Assembly: GCF_000308615.1 (NCBI RefSeq)
Contig: NZ_BAGB01000027.1
Span: forward strand, 62,001-126,000
DNA length: 64,000 nt
Direction of reading: 5' to 3'
DNA from: Nocardia jiangxiensis NBRC 101359
Lineage (GTDB): Bacteria; Actinomycetota; Actinomycetes; Mycobacteriales; Mycobacteriaceae
Shown: piece after piece, positions 52,195 to 60,662 of the stretch
Layout of the letters: every line of letters starts with the position of its first letter
Numbering within the stretch: the first letter of the stretch is position 1
The notes under the pieces: generated by a model
Told to the model about the DNA's origin: nothing
The model's database searches: none
What the model saw: only the letters and a program-made list of their open reading frames with translations
Translations under genes and position numbers: made by a program

Positions 52195-52218
52195 ATCTTG
52201 GACTGATTAGTTCAAGAT
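52195..52218. promoter_or_regulatory. 10-4-10 inverted repeat, TetR operator
   Basis: ATCTTGGACT (52195-52204) and AGTTCAAGAT (52209-52218) pair with one mismatch across 4 bases, midway between the divergent hydrolase (52179) and TetR (52263) starts. Size and placing are typical for a TetR-family dimer that controls both genes. Confidence 0.75.
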
Positions 52219-52262
52219 ATGATGGGCAGGTCACAACGGCTCGAGAACGAGGTGCATGCGCG

Positions 52263-52853
52263 ATGGCCGGAAAGAAGCAGTTCGATATGGACGCCGTGCT
52301 CGATGCGGCGATGGTCCAGTTCTGGCGAGCCGGGTACGCCGACACATCTCTCGACGACCTCTCCAGGGCGACCGGATTGAACCGCAGTTCCATCTACTCT
52401 TCGCTCGGCGACAAGGATTCGCTCTATCTGCGCTGCCTGGACCGCTACGCCGCGCGCTATGGGGACAGGTACGACCAGGCCCTGTCCCGTGCGTCCGAGG
52501 AGCCACTGCGGGCGATACGAGAGTTCTTCGACGTCACACTGAAGCGCATCGCCGACCCCGACCTGCCGGACGGATGCCTGGTCGCCCAGACCGCGATGGC
52601 GATACCGGTGCTGAGCCCCGACATCGCCGCGCGCGCGATCGAAGCCCTGGACTCTCAGCATGCGCGGCTGCGGACCGCCTTGAACGTCGTGAAGCTGGCC
52701 GACAGCGACGCCGACAATTTCGCCGTTCACATTGCGGCGGTCAACCAGTCGCTGGCTGTGATGAGCAGGGCCGGGGCGAGTCAGGAGCAGCTCCACACGA
52801 TCATCGACATCAGCATGAGCGCGCTCTCCCAGGCGTTGTCCGCTCGGAGCTGA
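52263..52853 (+). CDS. TetR-family transcriptional regulator
   Basis: A 196-residue TetR repressor. The N-terminal DNA-binding part reads MDAVLDAAMVQFWRAGYADT, then LDDLSRATGLNRSSIYSSLG with a Tyr-Ser recognition helix; the C-terminal domain (FDVTLKRIADPDLPDGCLVAQ) is of the TetR_C type seen in AcrR/YcdC-like regulators. The start is the ATG at 52263, with GAGG about 10 bases upstream. It likely represses the epoxide-hydrolase-like gene and itself. Confidence 0.92.
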   Translation: MAGKKQFDMDAVLDAAMVQFWRAGYADTSLDDLSRATGLNRSSIYSSLGDKDSLYLRCLDRYAARYGDRYDQALSRASEEPLRAIREFFDVTLKRIADPDLPDGCLVAQTAMAIPVLSPDIAARAIEALDSQHARLRTALNVVKLADSDADNFAVHIAAVNQSLAVMSRAGASQEQLHTIIDISMSALSQALSARS

Positions 52854-53224
52854 GTCCTGAGTTGTCAGTTCGTCGGCAGTCCAGCATGTGTGGATGCCGA
52901 GTGATCCAGGGCTGGTCGGCCTCGGTCATCGCCCCAGTTCACGGGCCACCCGCGTCTCGGCCTTGGACGAGAGCCTTGGTCCGGATCGTTTGCCTCCCTT
53001 GTCATCTCCACGCTGCGGTCCGTTGGTTCAGCAGTTTCATCGACACCGATCGAGACCACGACGCCCGGCAGCACGAGATGACAGCCGAGGAGATGGACGA
53101 CGACTACTTCGCCAACCAACGCTCGCCGGACGACTGGAAGCGAGCGGGTCACGTCCACGGGCATGGCCGGGTCGCTGTGGCAGATGGCCGCGCGCCCCGG
53201 CCGGCCCGTAACGAGGTGTCGCGG
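52854..53224. other. Convergent intergenic region, TetR gene / P450 gene
   Basis: About 370 bases. A short frame (53079-53233) would give 51 residues with an acidic-aromatic start (MTAEEMDDDYFANQRSPDDW), but it has no clear ribosome site and runs into the P450 end, so I do not call it. No terminator hairpin stands out. Confidence 0.5.
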
Positions 53225-54469
53225 TCAGCGTGAGGGTGGGAAGGTGACCGGCAGAGCGGCCAGGGAGCGGTGGAACGGGCCGGGGCGCCAGGTCGGCGAG
53301 TCGTCCACTACCTGCATCTCGGGCAGTGCGTCGAGTAGTTGGTCGATGGCTTCCTGGGCGACCATGTAGGCCAGCGACTGTGCGGGGCAGGCGCGGGGGC
53401 CGACGCCCCACGCAAGATGCGATCGGTTGCCCGTGTGGTCGTCGGCGCGGATCGTGGGGTCGTTGTTGCAGGCGGCCATGCTGACCAGGACCGGCTGATG
53501 CGCGGGCAGCCAGACGTCGTTGATGAGGATCGGCTGACGGGGGTAGGTCATCAGGAGGTTCGCCACCGGCGGGTCGTTGAACAGGACCTCGTCCAGGGCG
53601 TCACGGGTGGACATGCTGCCGCCCATCACATTTCCGCCGAAGAGGCTGTCGGTGAGGATCAGCAGCAGGGTGTTGACTATCAGGTTCTGCTGCAGTTCGA
53701 TTCCCGCGCCGTAGAAGCCCGCCAGGTTGCTGACCATCTCGAGGTCGTCGAGTTCGGCCGGGTGTTGCGACAACCGCGAGGTGACGTCGTTTCCGGGCCG
53801 GTCACGTTTGAGGGTCACCAGATCCTGCAACGCCTCGCCGATCATCTGGTTGCCCTTCTCGGCGCCGATCCCCTCGAACATCGCCGCCATACCGGCGGCG
53901 ACCCGCTGTCCGATCTCGGGTGGGCAGCCGAGCAGGGAATTGACGACCGCGAACGTCAGCGGAAAGGCGTATTCGCTGATCAGATCGGCGGTGCCGACCG
54001 GCCAGAAGCTCTGGATCAGCGGAGTCGCGATCTGCTCCACGGCGGCTTGAACGGCGTACAGATCGACCTGATTGATACTCGCGGTCATCGCCTGCCGATA
54101 GCGAACGAAGTCGGGCCCGGCGCTCCTGCTCGCGGTGGGGCGCCACTCCATGATCGGCAGGACCGGGCAGTCGCCCGGAATATCCTTCTGCCAGGTGCGC
54201 GGATCGCCGGGAAAGTGCTCGGGATCGTTCAGGACTCGCAACGCGGCGCGATACCCGACCACCAGTGTGGCCGATACGCCGGGCGCCAGCTCCACCGGCG
54301 CCAAAGAGCCGTACTGTCTACGCATTTCACGGTAGGCGTGGTGCGGGTCGGCGGCGAACTCCGGTGAGTACATCGGTACTCGGGAGTCGTTGAACGCGGT
54401 GGGCGAGCCGTGGGCGACCGGGCAGGACGGGGCGTCGGAGCGAGACTGTGGCGTATTCGGCGTATTCAA
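53225..54469 (-). CDS. Second atypical cytochrome P450 lacking ExxR (CYP157-like)
   Basis: A 414-residue paralogue of the protein at 6787-8049, similar over its whole length (both share EFAADPH; GYR-ALR-LNDPEHFP; AWG-GP-ACPA). The haem loop reads AWGVGPRACPAQSLAY. The K-helix motif is again ALDEVLFNDPP, with Phe for the ExxR Arg, and the I-helix reads FYGAGIELQQNL without the acid-alcohol pair. It lies 18 bases downstream of an SDR gene on the same strand. These proteins may have a reduced or non-monooxygenase role, by analogy with CYP157. Confidence 0.87.
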   Translation of the reverse strand: MNTPNTPQSRSDAPSCPVAHGSPTAFNDSRVPMYSPEFAADPHHAYREMRRQYGSLAPVELAPGVSATLVVGYRAALRVLNDPEHFPGDPRTWQKDIPGDCPVLPIMEWRPTASRSAGPDFVRYRQAMTASINQVDLYAVQAAVEQIATPLIQSFWPVGTADLISEYAFPLTFAVVNSLLGCPPEIGQRVAAGMAAMFEGIGAEKGNQMIGEALQDLVTLKRDRPGNDVTSRLSQHPAELDDLEMVSNLAGFYGAGIELQQNLIVNTLLLILTDSLFGGNVMGGSMSTRDALDEVLFNDPPVANLLMTYPRQPILINDVWLPAHQPVLVSMAACNNDPTIRADDHTGNRSHLAWGVGPRACPAQSLAYMVAQEAIDQLLDALPEMQVVDDSPTWRPGPFHRSLAALPVTFPPSR

Positions 54470-54487
54470 GGACGAAGCTTCCCGCGC

Positions 54488-55255
54488 TCAGCCGGCCAGC
54501 ATGCCGTGGTCGAGCGCGATCGCCTGCCCGGTCAGACCCGCGGACATATCGGACAGCAGCCAGGCGATGGTCTCGGCGACATCGTTCGGGGTCAGCAGGA
54601 TCCCGGTGGGATGCAGCGCCGCGGCCTCGGACTCGGTGAACATTCCGGCGTTGATCGCGTTGTCCAGCATGGCGGTGCGGACCACGCCGGGACATACGGC
54701 GTTGACCCGGATGCGCTGTTTCGCGTATTCGATTGCCGCGGTGCGGGTCAACGCCACGACACCACCCTTGGCTGCCGAATAGGACCCGATGCCGAGCGGC
54801 AGTCCCACCAGTCCGGCCACCGACGCGGTGTTCACGATCGTGCCGCTGCCCTGCGTGAGCATGTGCCGGATCTCGTATTTCATGGACAGCCACACGCCCT
54901 TGAGGTTCACGGTGTGCATGTTGTCCCACGCCGCTTCCGAACTCTCGTGCAGCGTCTCGCCCTGCTCCTCGATTCCGGCGTTGTTGACTGCGCAGTCCAA
55001 CCGGCCGAACCGGTCCACCGTCGCGCGAACCATCGCCTCGACGTCGGTCGCGGAAGTCACATCGGTGCGCTGGAAGAAAGCTTCGCCACCACTTTTCGTG
55101 ATCGAAGCGACCGTCTCGTTACCGCCGTCCTGGTTGACGTCGGCGACGACCACTTTCGCGCCGTAGTCGGCGATTCGCTGCGCGGACGCGGCACCGATGC
55201 CCTGCGCCGCGCCAGTGATGACGACGACTTTGTCGGCCAGCAACGAATCAGCCAC
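54488..55255 (-). CDS. Classical SDR oxidoreductase
   Basis: A 255-residue classical SDR with the cofactor motif VVVITGAAQGIGAAS, the NNAG motif (AVNNAGIEEQ), the catalytic Ser (NTASVAG) and YSAAKGG. The C-terminal segment (GLTGQAIALDHGMLAG) is usual. I start at the GTG at 55255, after AAAGGAG; the further upstream ATG would cover that site. It is the first gene of an operon with the atypical P450. Substrate probably a secondary alcohol or ketone. Confidence 0.92.
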   Translation of the reverse strand: MADSLLADKVVVITGAAQGIGAASAQRIADYGAKVVVADVNQDGGNETVASITKSGGEAFFQRTDVTSATDVEAMVRATVDRFGRLDCAVNNAGIEEQGETLHESSEAAWDNMHTVNLKGVWLSMKYEIRHMLTQGSGTIVNTASVAGLVGLPLGIGSYSAAKGGVVALTRTAAIEYAKQRIRVNAVCPGVVRTAMLDNAINAGMFTESEAAALHPTGILLTPNDVAETIAWLLSDMSAGLTGQAIALDHGMLAG

Positions 55256-55595
55256 CTGGGGCTCCTTTGTCGAGAACGAGAGGTTGATCAATAACATGTC
55301 GGGGCGCGCGAAACTGTAACACGGTGGTGCTCGATCGCGTGCGTTTCCCTATCGCATCATGCCGTCCAAATACCTTGGCGATCAAAGTGTTTCACCACTG
55401 GGAAGGATTCGACCGCGCACCGAGCAGTAGTCGACTCACCGAAACATGCAGTGCTGGTAGGGATGTGGTTGTCGCCGACGTCGAATTCACGCATTCGCAA
55501 TGCCGGACTGCAACGAGAATCTCAGCAGCACTGAGAGACTCACCTCTCCCCAGGGTGATGAGGGGGAGCGCAGCTGTGTCGTCGGTTTCGGCGGC

Positions 55596-55672
55596 ACCGC
55601 CACTGCCGGACGAGGGTGGCGGTCGTGTGACCGCCGATGTACTTCAGCGCGTCGACTCGGCGCAAGTACATC
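55596..55672 (+). ncRNA. Candidate structured RNA element with alternative stems
   Basis: ACCGCCAC (55596-55603) pairs with GTGGCGGT (55616-55623). The latter overlaps GGCGGTC (55618-55624), which pairs perfectly with GACCGCC (55629-55635). The two stems are mutually exclusive. A third stem follows at once: GATGTACTT (55636-55644) with AAGTACATC (55664-55672). Such switching folds occur in riboregulators, but no family was recognised. Confidence 0.35.
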
Positions 55673-55810
55673 CGCGCGCGACGCGGCGGCCGTGATCCAC
55701 AACGCCGCGGTGGACGGACTCCGGATCGGACCGGCAAGGCATAGATCGATGCGGCGCGCTCGGCAACTCCGCTACGACCGAACTCTCAGTAGAAGGAGTT
55801 CATACAAGTT

Positions 55811-55855
55811 CGGCCCCCGACTGGCAAATTGAATTCGCCGGTCAGGGGCCGTTTT
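55811..55855 (+). terminator. Intrinsic terminator on the plus strand
   Basis: A 14-base stem with one mismatch and one G-T pair (55811-55824 with 55838-55851), followed by TTTT (55852-55855). It ends the structured region and also lies just beyond the 3' end of the minus-strand tRNA-Asn. Confidence 0.65.
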
Positions 55856-55858
55856 ATG

Positions 55859-55931
55859 CTCCCCCATCTGGACTCGAACCAGAAACCTGCCGATTAACAG
55901 TCGGCTGCTCTGCCAATTGAGCTATAGGGGA
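55859..55931 (-). tRNA. tRNA-Asn (GTT)
   Basis: A 73-base cloverleaf: acceptor TCCCCTA pairs with the 3' TGGGGGA (one G-T), D-arm TAGCTCAATTGGCAGAGC, anticodon loop CTGTTAA with GTT at 55896-55898 (complement strand), T-arm GGTTCGAGTCC, discriminator G. CCA is not encoded. It is a single tRNA, and tRNA-Asn genes are common phage integration sites, but no integrase or duplicated end is visible. Confidence 0.97.
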
Positions 55932-56198
55932 TTGCTCCTGGTCGTCCGTATCGGTCGACCGAGGAGAAACTTTAGCGTATCGCTGGTCGGGACCCCAAAT
56001 CGCGGTCCTACCTGCGCGCTTTGTTCGGTCGGGGCGGGGGTGGCGCGCGTGGGCGTGGCGGAAATCGTGCGGCGGTCGCGGGTGGCTCGGTAATGTCTGC
56101 GGGGTCTCTGCGTGGCCTCGGCGACGCTGGAGTTGGTCACCTCTCCGGTTGCCGACGGGTCTCGCTGTTGTTCGAGTTCATGTGCGGAGGGAGTACGT

Positions 56199-56654
56199 AT
56201 GAAACGTTCGATCAAGGCGGCGGTGGCCGCGTGTGCCGCCGGTGCGCTGGCTCCGCTGCTGTTCACCAACACCGCGCAGGCCGCCGGGCCGGTTTATTTC
56301 TCGATGGGTTCGTTCCAGTGTGCGATCTCCGCGGATGGCACGGTCGGTTGCGATACCTCGCCCAAGCTCATGTCGATCAAGCTCGGTGGTAGCTATCTGC
56401 CGATCCCGTTCCAGGTGAGCCAGGTCGTGATCAACGTCCCGTGGGCGCCGGCCCATCCGGGGTTCGCCGCCGGGACTCCCTATACGCTGCCCGGTGGAAA
56501 TCCGGATATCTCCACCGTGGCCACCGGTCACGACATGTGGGGCTCGAGTGTCAGTCATGCCGGGGCGACGTGCTCGACCGGCTTCCACGGCAGCGTGTCG
56601 TGTGAGGCCAAGGGGCATTCGTGGACCTACTACGAACAGATCACCGCGGGCTGA
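56199..56654 (+). CDS. Secreted hypothetical protein
   Basis: A 151-residue exported protein. The signal peptide (MKRSIKAAVAACAAGALAPL, cleaved after AQA) precedes a mature domain of about 125 residues with three or four Cys that could pair (FQCAIS; VGCDTS; ATCSTGFHGSVSCEAKGH). The CSTGFHGSVSC motif followed by HSWTYYE recurs, in my recollection, in small secreted mycobacterial and nocardial proteins, but no function is known. GGAGGGAG precedes the ATG at 56199. Confidence 0.8.
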   Translation: MKRSIKAAVAACAAGALAPLLFTNTAQAAGPVYFSMGSFQCAISADGTVGCDTSPKLMSIKLGGSYLPIPFQVSQVVINVPWAPAHPGFAAGTPYTLPGGNPDISTVATGHDMWGSSVSHAGATCSTGFHGSVSCEAKGHSWTYYEQITAG

Positions 56655-56820
56655 GATGTGTGGCGGCCCCGCCGTTTTCGTGTCCGCCGCGGGTTCTGGT
56701 ATGTCTCGGGTGATGTTGTCCGGCAGGTGGTTTCGGTGCGGCAGTAGCGGGTCGGATTGAAATAGGAGTTACCGGCGCGAGTCGCCCGTCCCCACAAGAT
56801 ATTTGCCGTATGTTAGCTAT

Positions 56821-57897
56821 GTGGAGCATCCAGCGACTCTGGAGTCACCGGCATCGGACCCGGCCGCACATGCGACGGCACTGGTGGGCCACCACTACGT
56901 CACCGAGGATCACTATGTGGTCGGCAGGGAGAAGATTCGCGAATACGCCAAGGCGGTTCAGGACTACCACCCCGCACATCACGACGAGAAGGACGAGTTC
57001 GCCCTGGAGTCGGGGGGACTGCTGGCGCCGCTGACATTCGTCTCGCCGATGGGTATGCACGCACAACGCAAACTGCTCGAACGGATCGCGGTCGGCTGCG
57101 ATCTGAGCCAGCTGATTCAGACCGACCAGGTTCTGCGATTCCACCGTCCGATCGTGGCGGGTGACCGGTTGACCTGCGACGTATCGCTGGATTCGTTCCA
57201 TCAGGTGCGTGGTCGCGACCTGCTGGTGCTGGAGAATCGGGTGTCGAATCAGCGCGACGAGCTGGTGCACACCGCGTACAGCACCCTGCTCCTGGGACCT
57301 CGCGGCGAGACCGCCGAGACGGTGGCGGCCACCGCGCGCGGCCTGGTCGCACACGACATGTCGAATATCGTGCCGGACCGCACACAATCCATCCTGCCCG
57401 CGACATCCGTCCGGACGTCCGCGCGCAGCCGGAACCCGCTCGTCACCATCGATCCGCCGCTGCCGCGGGGCCGCCGCTTCCGTGAGGTGTCGGTCGGCGA
57501 GGAGCTGCCGCGACGCACGATCCGCCTGAACCGGGGCGATCTGGTGAACTACGCCGGTGTCTCCGGCGACGGCAACCCCATCCACTGGAGCGACGAGTTC
57601 GCGACGCTCATCGGACTGGATACCGTTGTCGCCCACGGCATTCTGACCATGGGCCTGGGCGCCGGATACATCACCTCCTGGCTGCGTGATCCCAGCGCGG
57701 TCCAGGAATACTCGGTCCGGTTCGCCAGCCCGGTCTACGTGGAGGCGCTGCTGGGTGCGACGATCACCTTCGCCGGGACGGTCAAATCGCTGGACCCGGA
57801 TACCGGCACCGCCGTGATCGCGATGAACGCCACCAGCAACGGCCGCCGGATATTCGGGCATCGCGCGGCGGTGAAAGTCCTTCTGGCACAGGATTGA
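56821..57897 (+). CDS. Fused HadA/HadB-type (3R)-hydroxyacyl-ACP dehydratase
   Basis: A 358-residue double-hotdog protein joining a FAS1-like dehydratase half and a MaoC half, the two partners that are separate HadA and HadB subunits in mycobacterial FAS-II. N-terminal half: VVGREKIREYAKAVQDYHPA. The MaoC half has the hydratase motif YAGVSGDGNPIHWSDEFA with the Asp and His pair and VVAHGILTMGLGAG. It would remove water from 3-hydroxyacyl thioesters in long-chain fatty or mycolic acid synthesis. The GTG at 56821 follows TATGTT by 6 bases (leaderless type); a TTG at 56803 is the alternative. Confidence 0.88.
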   Translation: MEHPATLESPASDPAAHATALVGHHYVTEDHYVVGREKIREYAKAVQDYHPAHHDEKDEFALESGGLLAPLTFVSPMGMHAQRKLLERIAVGCDLSQLIQTDQVLRFHRPIVAGDRLTCDVSLDSFHQVRGRDLLVLENRVSNQRDELVHTAYSTLLLGPRGETAETVAATARGLVAHDMSNIVPDRTQSILPATSVRTSARSRNPLVTIDPPLPRGRRFREVSVGEELPRRTIRLNRGDLVNYAGVSGDGNPIHWSDEFATLIGLDTVVAHGILTMGLGAGYITSWLRDPSAVQEYSVRFASPVYVEALLGATITFAGTVKSLDPDTGTAVIAMNATSNGRRIFGHRAAVKVLLAQD

Positions 57898-58045
57898 TCG
57901 CCGCTCGGCGAGTGCGCCGCCGACCATCCTCCGGCGCCGGTGACTTACGTCGTCGACAGCGTCGGTCGACGGATGCGCCCGGGATGTCGATGCGACCACA
58001 GTGGAAACGCTCGACCTGCATCAACTTCTCGAAGGGCGAATCCAC

Positions 58046-58903
58046 ATGGGCGACATCATCGGACAGGGCTATCTGCGGCGGCGGGTGAACCGGGCTGTTA
58101 CGGCGCTCGCTGCCGGCGCGGTCGTCGGCACACTCGCCGTGGCCTGCGCCGCGGGCTCGAAGACCAACGCCGCGCCGGCCGATGACGGTTTCGTGAAGCC
58201 GACCGTCATCCTGGAGCACGGCGCCTTCGCCGACGCGTCCAGTTGGACCGGCGTCATCGAACGATTGCGCAAGGACAACTATCCGGTGCTCGCGGCGGCC
58301 GACCCGTTGCGCGGCCCGGCCGGTGACGCGACCACGTTGCGGGCGCTGATCAATCATGTCGACGGCCCGGTGATCCTGGTCGGCCACTCCTACGGCGGTT
58401 CGGTGATCAGTGCGGCCGGAGCCGGGATCGCGAATGTCAAGGCCCTGGTCTATGTGGCTGCATTCCTGCCCGCGCCGGGGGAGAGCGCACTCGAACTGAC
58501 CGGCAAATTCCCGGGCTCCACCCTGCCCGGCGCCCTGAACCCGGCCCCGTTCACCAACCCGGACGGCACCACCGGCACCGACCTCTACATCAAGCCGGAC
58601 AAATTCCAAGATCAGTTCGCCGCCGACGTCCCCGCCGACGAGGCCGCGCTGATGGCGGCCACGCAACGGCCGATCGCGCAGTCGGCGCTCGAGGAGAAGG
58701 CCACCGCCGCGGCCTGGACCGAGAAACCCAGCTGGGACGTGATCACCACGCAGGACAAGAACATTCCCGTCGCGGCGCAGCGATTCATGGCGCAGCGGGC
58801 GCATTCCCACGTCACCGAGGTCGCCGCTTCGCATTCGGTCGCCGTCTCGCATTCGGACACCGTCGCGGACGTCATCGAACAGGCCGCGCGGGCGACCCGC
58901 TGA
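58046..58903 (+). CDS. Exported alpha/beta hydrolase
   Basis: A 285-residue serine hydrolase of the small alpha/beta-fold type (VILEHGAFADASSW, then ILVGHSYGGSVISAAG with Ser nucleophile, and a late His in VAASHSVAVSHSDTV). The N-terminus carries an export signal (VNRAVTALAAGAVVGTLAVACAAG) that may end in a lipobox Cys. GAAGGG precedes the ATG at 58046. Similar salicylate-esterase-like hydrolases are frequent in actinobacteria; the substrate is unknown. Confidence 0.87.
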   Translation: MGDIIGQGYLRRRVNRAVTALAAGAVVGTLAVACAAGSKTNAAPADDGFVKPTVILEHGAFADASSWTGVIERLRKDNYPVLAAADPLRGPAGDATTLRALINHVDGPVILVGHSYGGSVISAAGAGIANVKALVYVAAFLPAPGESALELTGKFPGSTLPGALNPAPFTNPDGTTGTDLYIKPDKFQDQFAADVPADEAALMAATQRPIAQSALEEKATAAAWTEKPSWDVITTQDKNIPVAAQRFMAQRAHSHVTEVAASHSVAVSHSDTVADVIEQAARATR

Positions 58904-58904
58904 C

Positions 58905-59037
58905 TCTCCCCGCCGAGCGTGTCGCCGGGGCGCACCCGAAGCGGGCGGGCTACGGTTCCTTCGCCGCGTTCCAGGACCCTGACGGCAACGGCTGGTTTCT
59001 ACCGGAGGTCACGGAGCGAGAGCATCCCGGCCGCTGA
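58905..59037 (+). pseudogene. Remnant of a VOC/glyoxalase gene
   Basis: In one frame between the hydrolase and the flavoprotein gene, the translation reads YGSFAAFQDPDGNGWFLPEV and ends soon after with a stop at 59037. This is the C-terminal signature of a VOC protein (DPDGNGW and the metal Glu). No start or N-terminal half is present, so it is a truncated leftover. Confidence 0.6.
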
Positions 59038-59059
59038 CCCCCCGATCGGAAGTACAGGC

Positions 59060-60529
59060 ATGACAGACGAGAACGACAAGACCTACGACGTCATCGTGCT
59101 GGGCGCGGGCCCGGTCGGTGAGAACGTCGCCGACCGGACCGCCGCCGCCGGACTGAGCACCGTCATCGTCGAATCCGAACTGGTCGGCGGCGAATGTTCC
59201 TACTGGGCTTGCGAACCCAGCAAGGCATTGCTGCGGCCGGTGCTGCTGTACGGCGAGGCGTCGCGGTTCCCGGGCGTGAGCGCCGCGGTCACCGGGCCGA
59301 TCGATGCGGCCGCGGTACTGCGGCATCGCGATTACATGGTCGCCGACTGGAACGACCAGGGGCAGGTGGACTGGGTCACCTCGGCCGGTATCACCCTGCT
59401 GCGCGGGCACGGCAGGCTCGCCGGGGCGCGCCGGGTGACGGTCGAGACTCCCGAGGGGGAGACCGTCGAGCTGACCGCCCGGCATGCGGTCGCGGTGTGT
59501 ACCGGCACTCGCGCGGCCCTGCCGCCGCTGGCCGGGCTGGACACGCTGCGGTACTGGACGAGTCGGGAGGCGACCAGTGCCGAACAGGTGCCGGGACGTC
59601 TGGTGATCCTCGGCGCCGGTGTGGTCGCCACCGAGATGGCCACCGCCTGGCAGGCGCTCGGCACCCAGGTCACACTCGTCGCGCGCGGGTCCGGGCTGCT
59701 GGGGCGGGTGGAATCCTTCGCCTCGGAGATGGTCGCCGATCGGCTGCGGACCGCGGGCGTCGACCTGCGGTTCGGATCGGGTATCCAGATGGCCGAACGC
59801 CCGGACGGGCCGGACGGCGAGGTCCACGTGACGCTCGCCGACGGCAGCCGGATCGTCGCGGACGAGGTGTTGTTCGCGACCGGTCGCGCACCGCGCACCG
59901 ACGACATCGGACTCGACACCGTCGGCCTGGCGCCGGGGACGTGGATCACCACCGACGACACGTTCACCGCCACCGAGATCGACGGCGAATGGTTGTACGC
60001 GGTCGGCGACGTGAATCATCGTGCGCTGCTTACCCATCAGGGTAAATATCAGGCGCGGATCGTGGGTGGCGTCATCGCGGATCGGGCGGCCGGGATCGCC
60101 CTGGACACCGGCGCCTGGGGACGCAATGTCGGCACCGCGGATCATCTGGCGGTGCCGCAGGTGGTCTTCACCGATCCGGAGATCGGCGCGGTCGGGCTCA
60201 GCAGCGAGGACGCCGCGCGCGCCGGGCGCACGGTCGAGGTGGTCGACTACGAGATCGGCCATGTCGCCGGAGCGATCCAGTTCGATCCGAAATACGTTGG
60301 CAGAGCGCGTATTCTGGTCGATCCGGAGCGTCGCACGATCCTGGGTGCGACCTTCGCCGGTGCGGGAGTCGCCGAACTACTGCATTCGGCCACGATCGCG
60401 ATCACCGGTGAGGTCACCATCGATCGGCTGTGGCATGCGGTCCCGTCGTTCCCGACCATCAGCGAGATCTGGTTGCGGCTCCTGGAGGCATACCGCGATC
60501 GGAAAGCGAATTCCGGCGGGGGCGAATAG
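59060..60529 (+). CDS. Pyridine-nucleotide-disulfide oxidoreductase-like flavoprotein
   Basis: A 489-residue two-dinucleotide flavoprotein of the lipoamide dehydrogenase/mercuric reductase family: FAD motif VIVLGAGPVGENVA, redox pair GGECSYWACEPSK (Cys46, Cys51), NAD motif LVILGAGVVATEMA, second FAD motif YAVGDVNHRALL and a C-terminal dimerisation domain. The HPTxSE catalytic motif reads FPTISE, so the proton-relay His is Phe. It could still be a quinone or metal-type reductase, but not a standard lipoamide dehydrogenase. ATG at 59060 with a weak ribosome site. Confidence 0.88.
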   Translation: MTDENDKTYDVIVLGAGPVGENVADRTAAAGLSTVIVESELVGGECSYWACEPSKALLRPVLLYGEASRFPGVSAAVTGPIDAAAVLRHRDYMVADWNDQGQVDWVTSAGITLLRGHGRLAGARRVTVETPEGETVELTARHAVAVCTGTRAALPPLAGLDTLRYWTSREATSAEQVPGRLVILGAGVVATEMATAWQALGTQVTLVARGSGLLGRVESFASEMVADRLRTAGVDLRFGSGIQMAERPDGPDGEVHVTLADGSRIVADEVLFATGRAPRTDDIGLDTVGLAPGTWITTDDTFTATEIDGEWLYAVGDVNHRALLTHQGKYQARIVGGVIADRAAGIALDTGAWGRNVGTADHLAVPQVVFTDPEIGAVGLSSEDAARAGRTVEVVDYEIGHVAGAIQFDPKYVGRARILVDPERRTILGATFAGAGVAELLHSATIAITGEVTIDRLWHAVPSFPTISEIWLRLLEAYRDRKANSGGGE

Positions 60530-60572
60530 ATTTCGCGTCCGGTAACCGGGCTTGCTCCGGTCACCGGATGAG

Positions 60573-60613
60573 AGCACGAATCGGCCGGTCGTGACGACCG
60601 GCCGATGTGTGCT
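60573..60613. terminator. Strong bidirectional terminator between convergent genes
   Basis: A perfect 12-bp stem with a 3-base loop (60580-60591 with 60595-60606) inside an outer AGCAC-GTGCT stem (60573-60577, 60609-60613), between the flavoprotein stop (60529) and the SRPBCC stop (60663). Confidence 0.75.
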
Positions 60614-60662
60614 TCGCCAGCTTGCATCCGAGCATGAGAAGCCCTGAAGCACAGGCGTGGGA

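Larger units (their letters stand above)
55256..55858. other. Structured non-coding region
   Basis: About 600 bases with no gene I can support; short frames through it have no ribosome sites and poor amino-acid composition. From about 55500 it is rich in stable hairpins and ends in a terminator-like structure with a T-run (55811-55855), so it may be a plus-strand non-coding transcript. The promoter region of the SDR-P450 operon should lie near its left end. Confidence 0.45.

Noticed and set aside
53079..53233. A 51-codon frame (MTAEEMDDDYFANQ...) after the TetR gene
   Set aside because: No clear ribosome site, and it overlaps the convergent P450 stop; the N-terminal composition is interesting but not enough.
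55500..55832. A 110-codon plus-strand frame in the structured region
   Set aside because: Arg/Ser-rich translation without a ribosome site, and the DNA is better explained by paired stems.
55859..55931. tRNA-Asn as an attachment site of an integrated element
   Set aside because: No integrase, no duplicated tRNA 3' end and no phage-like genes are visible on either side in the window.
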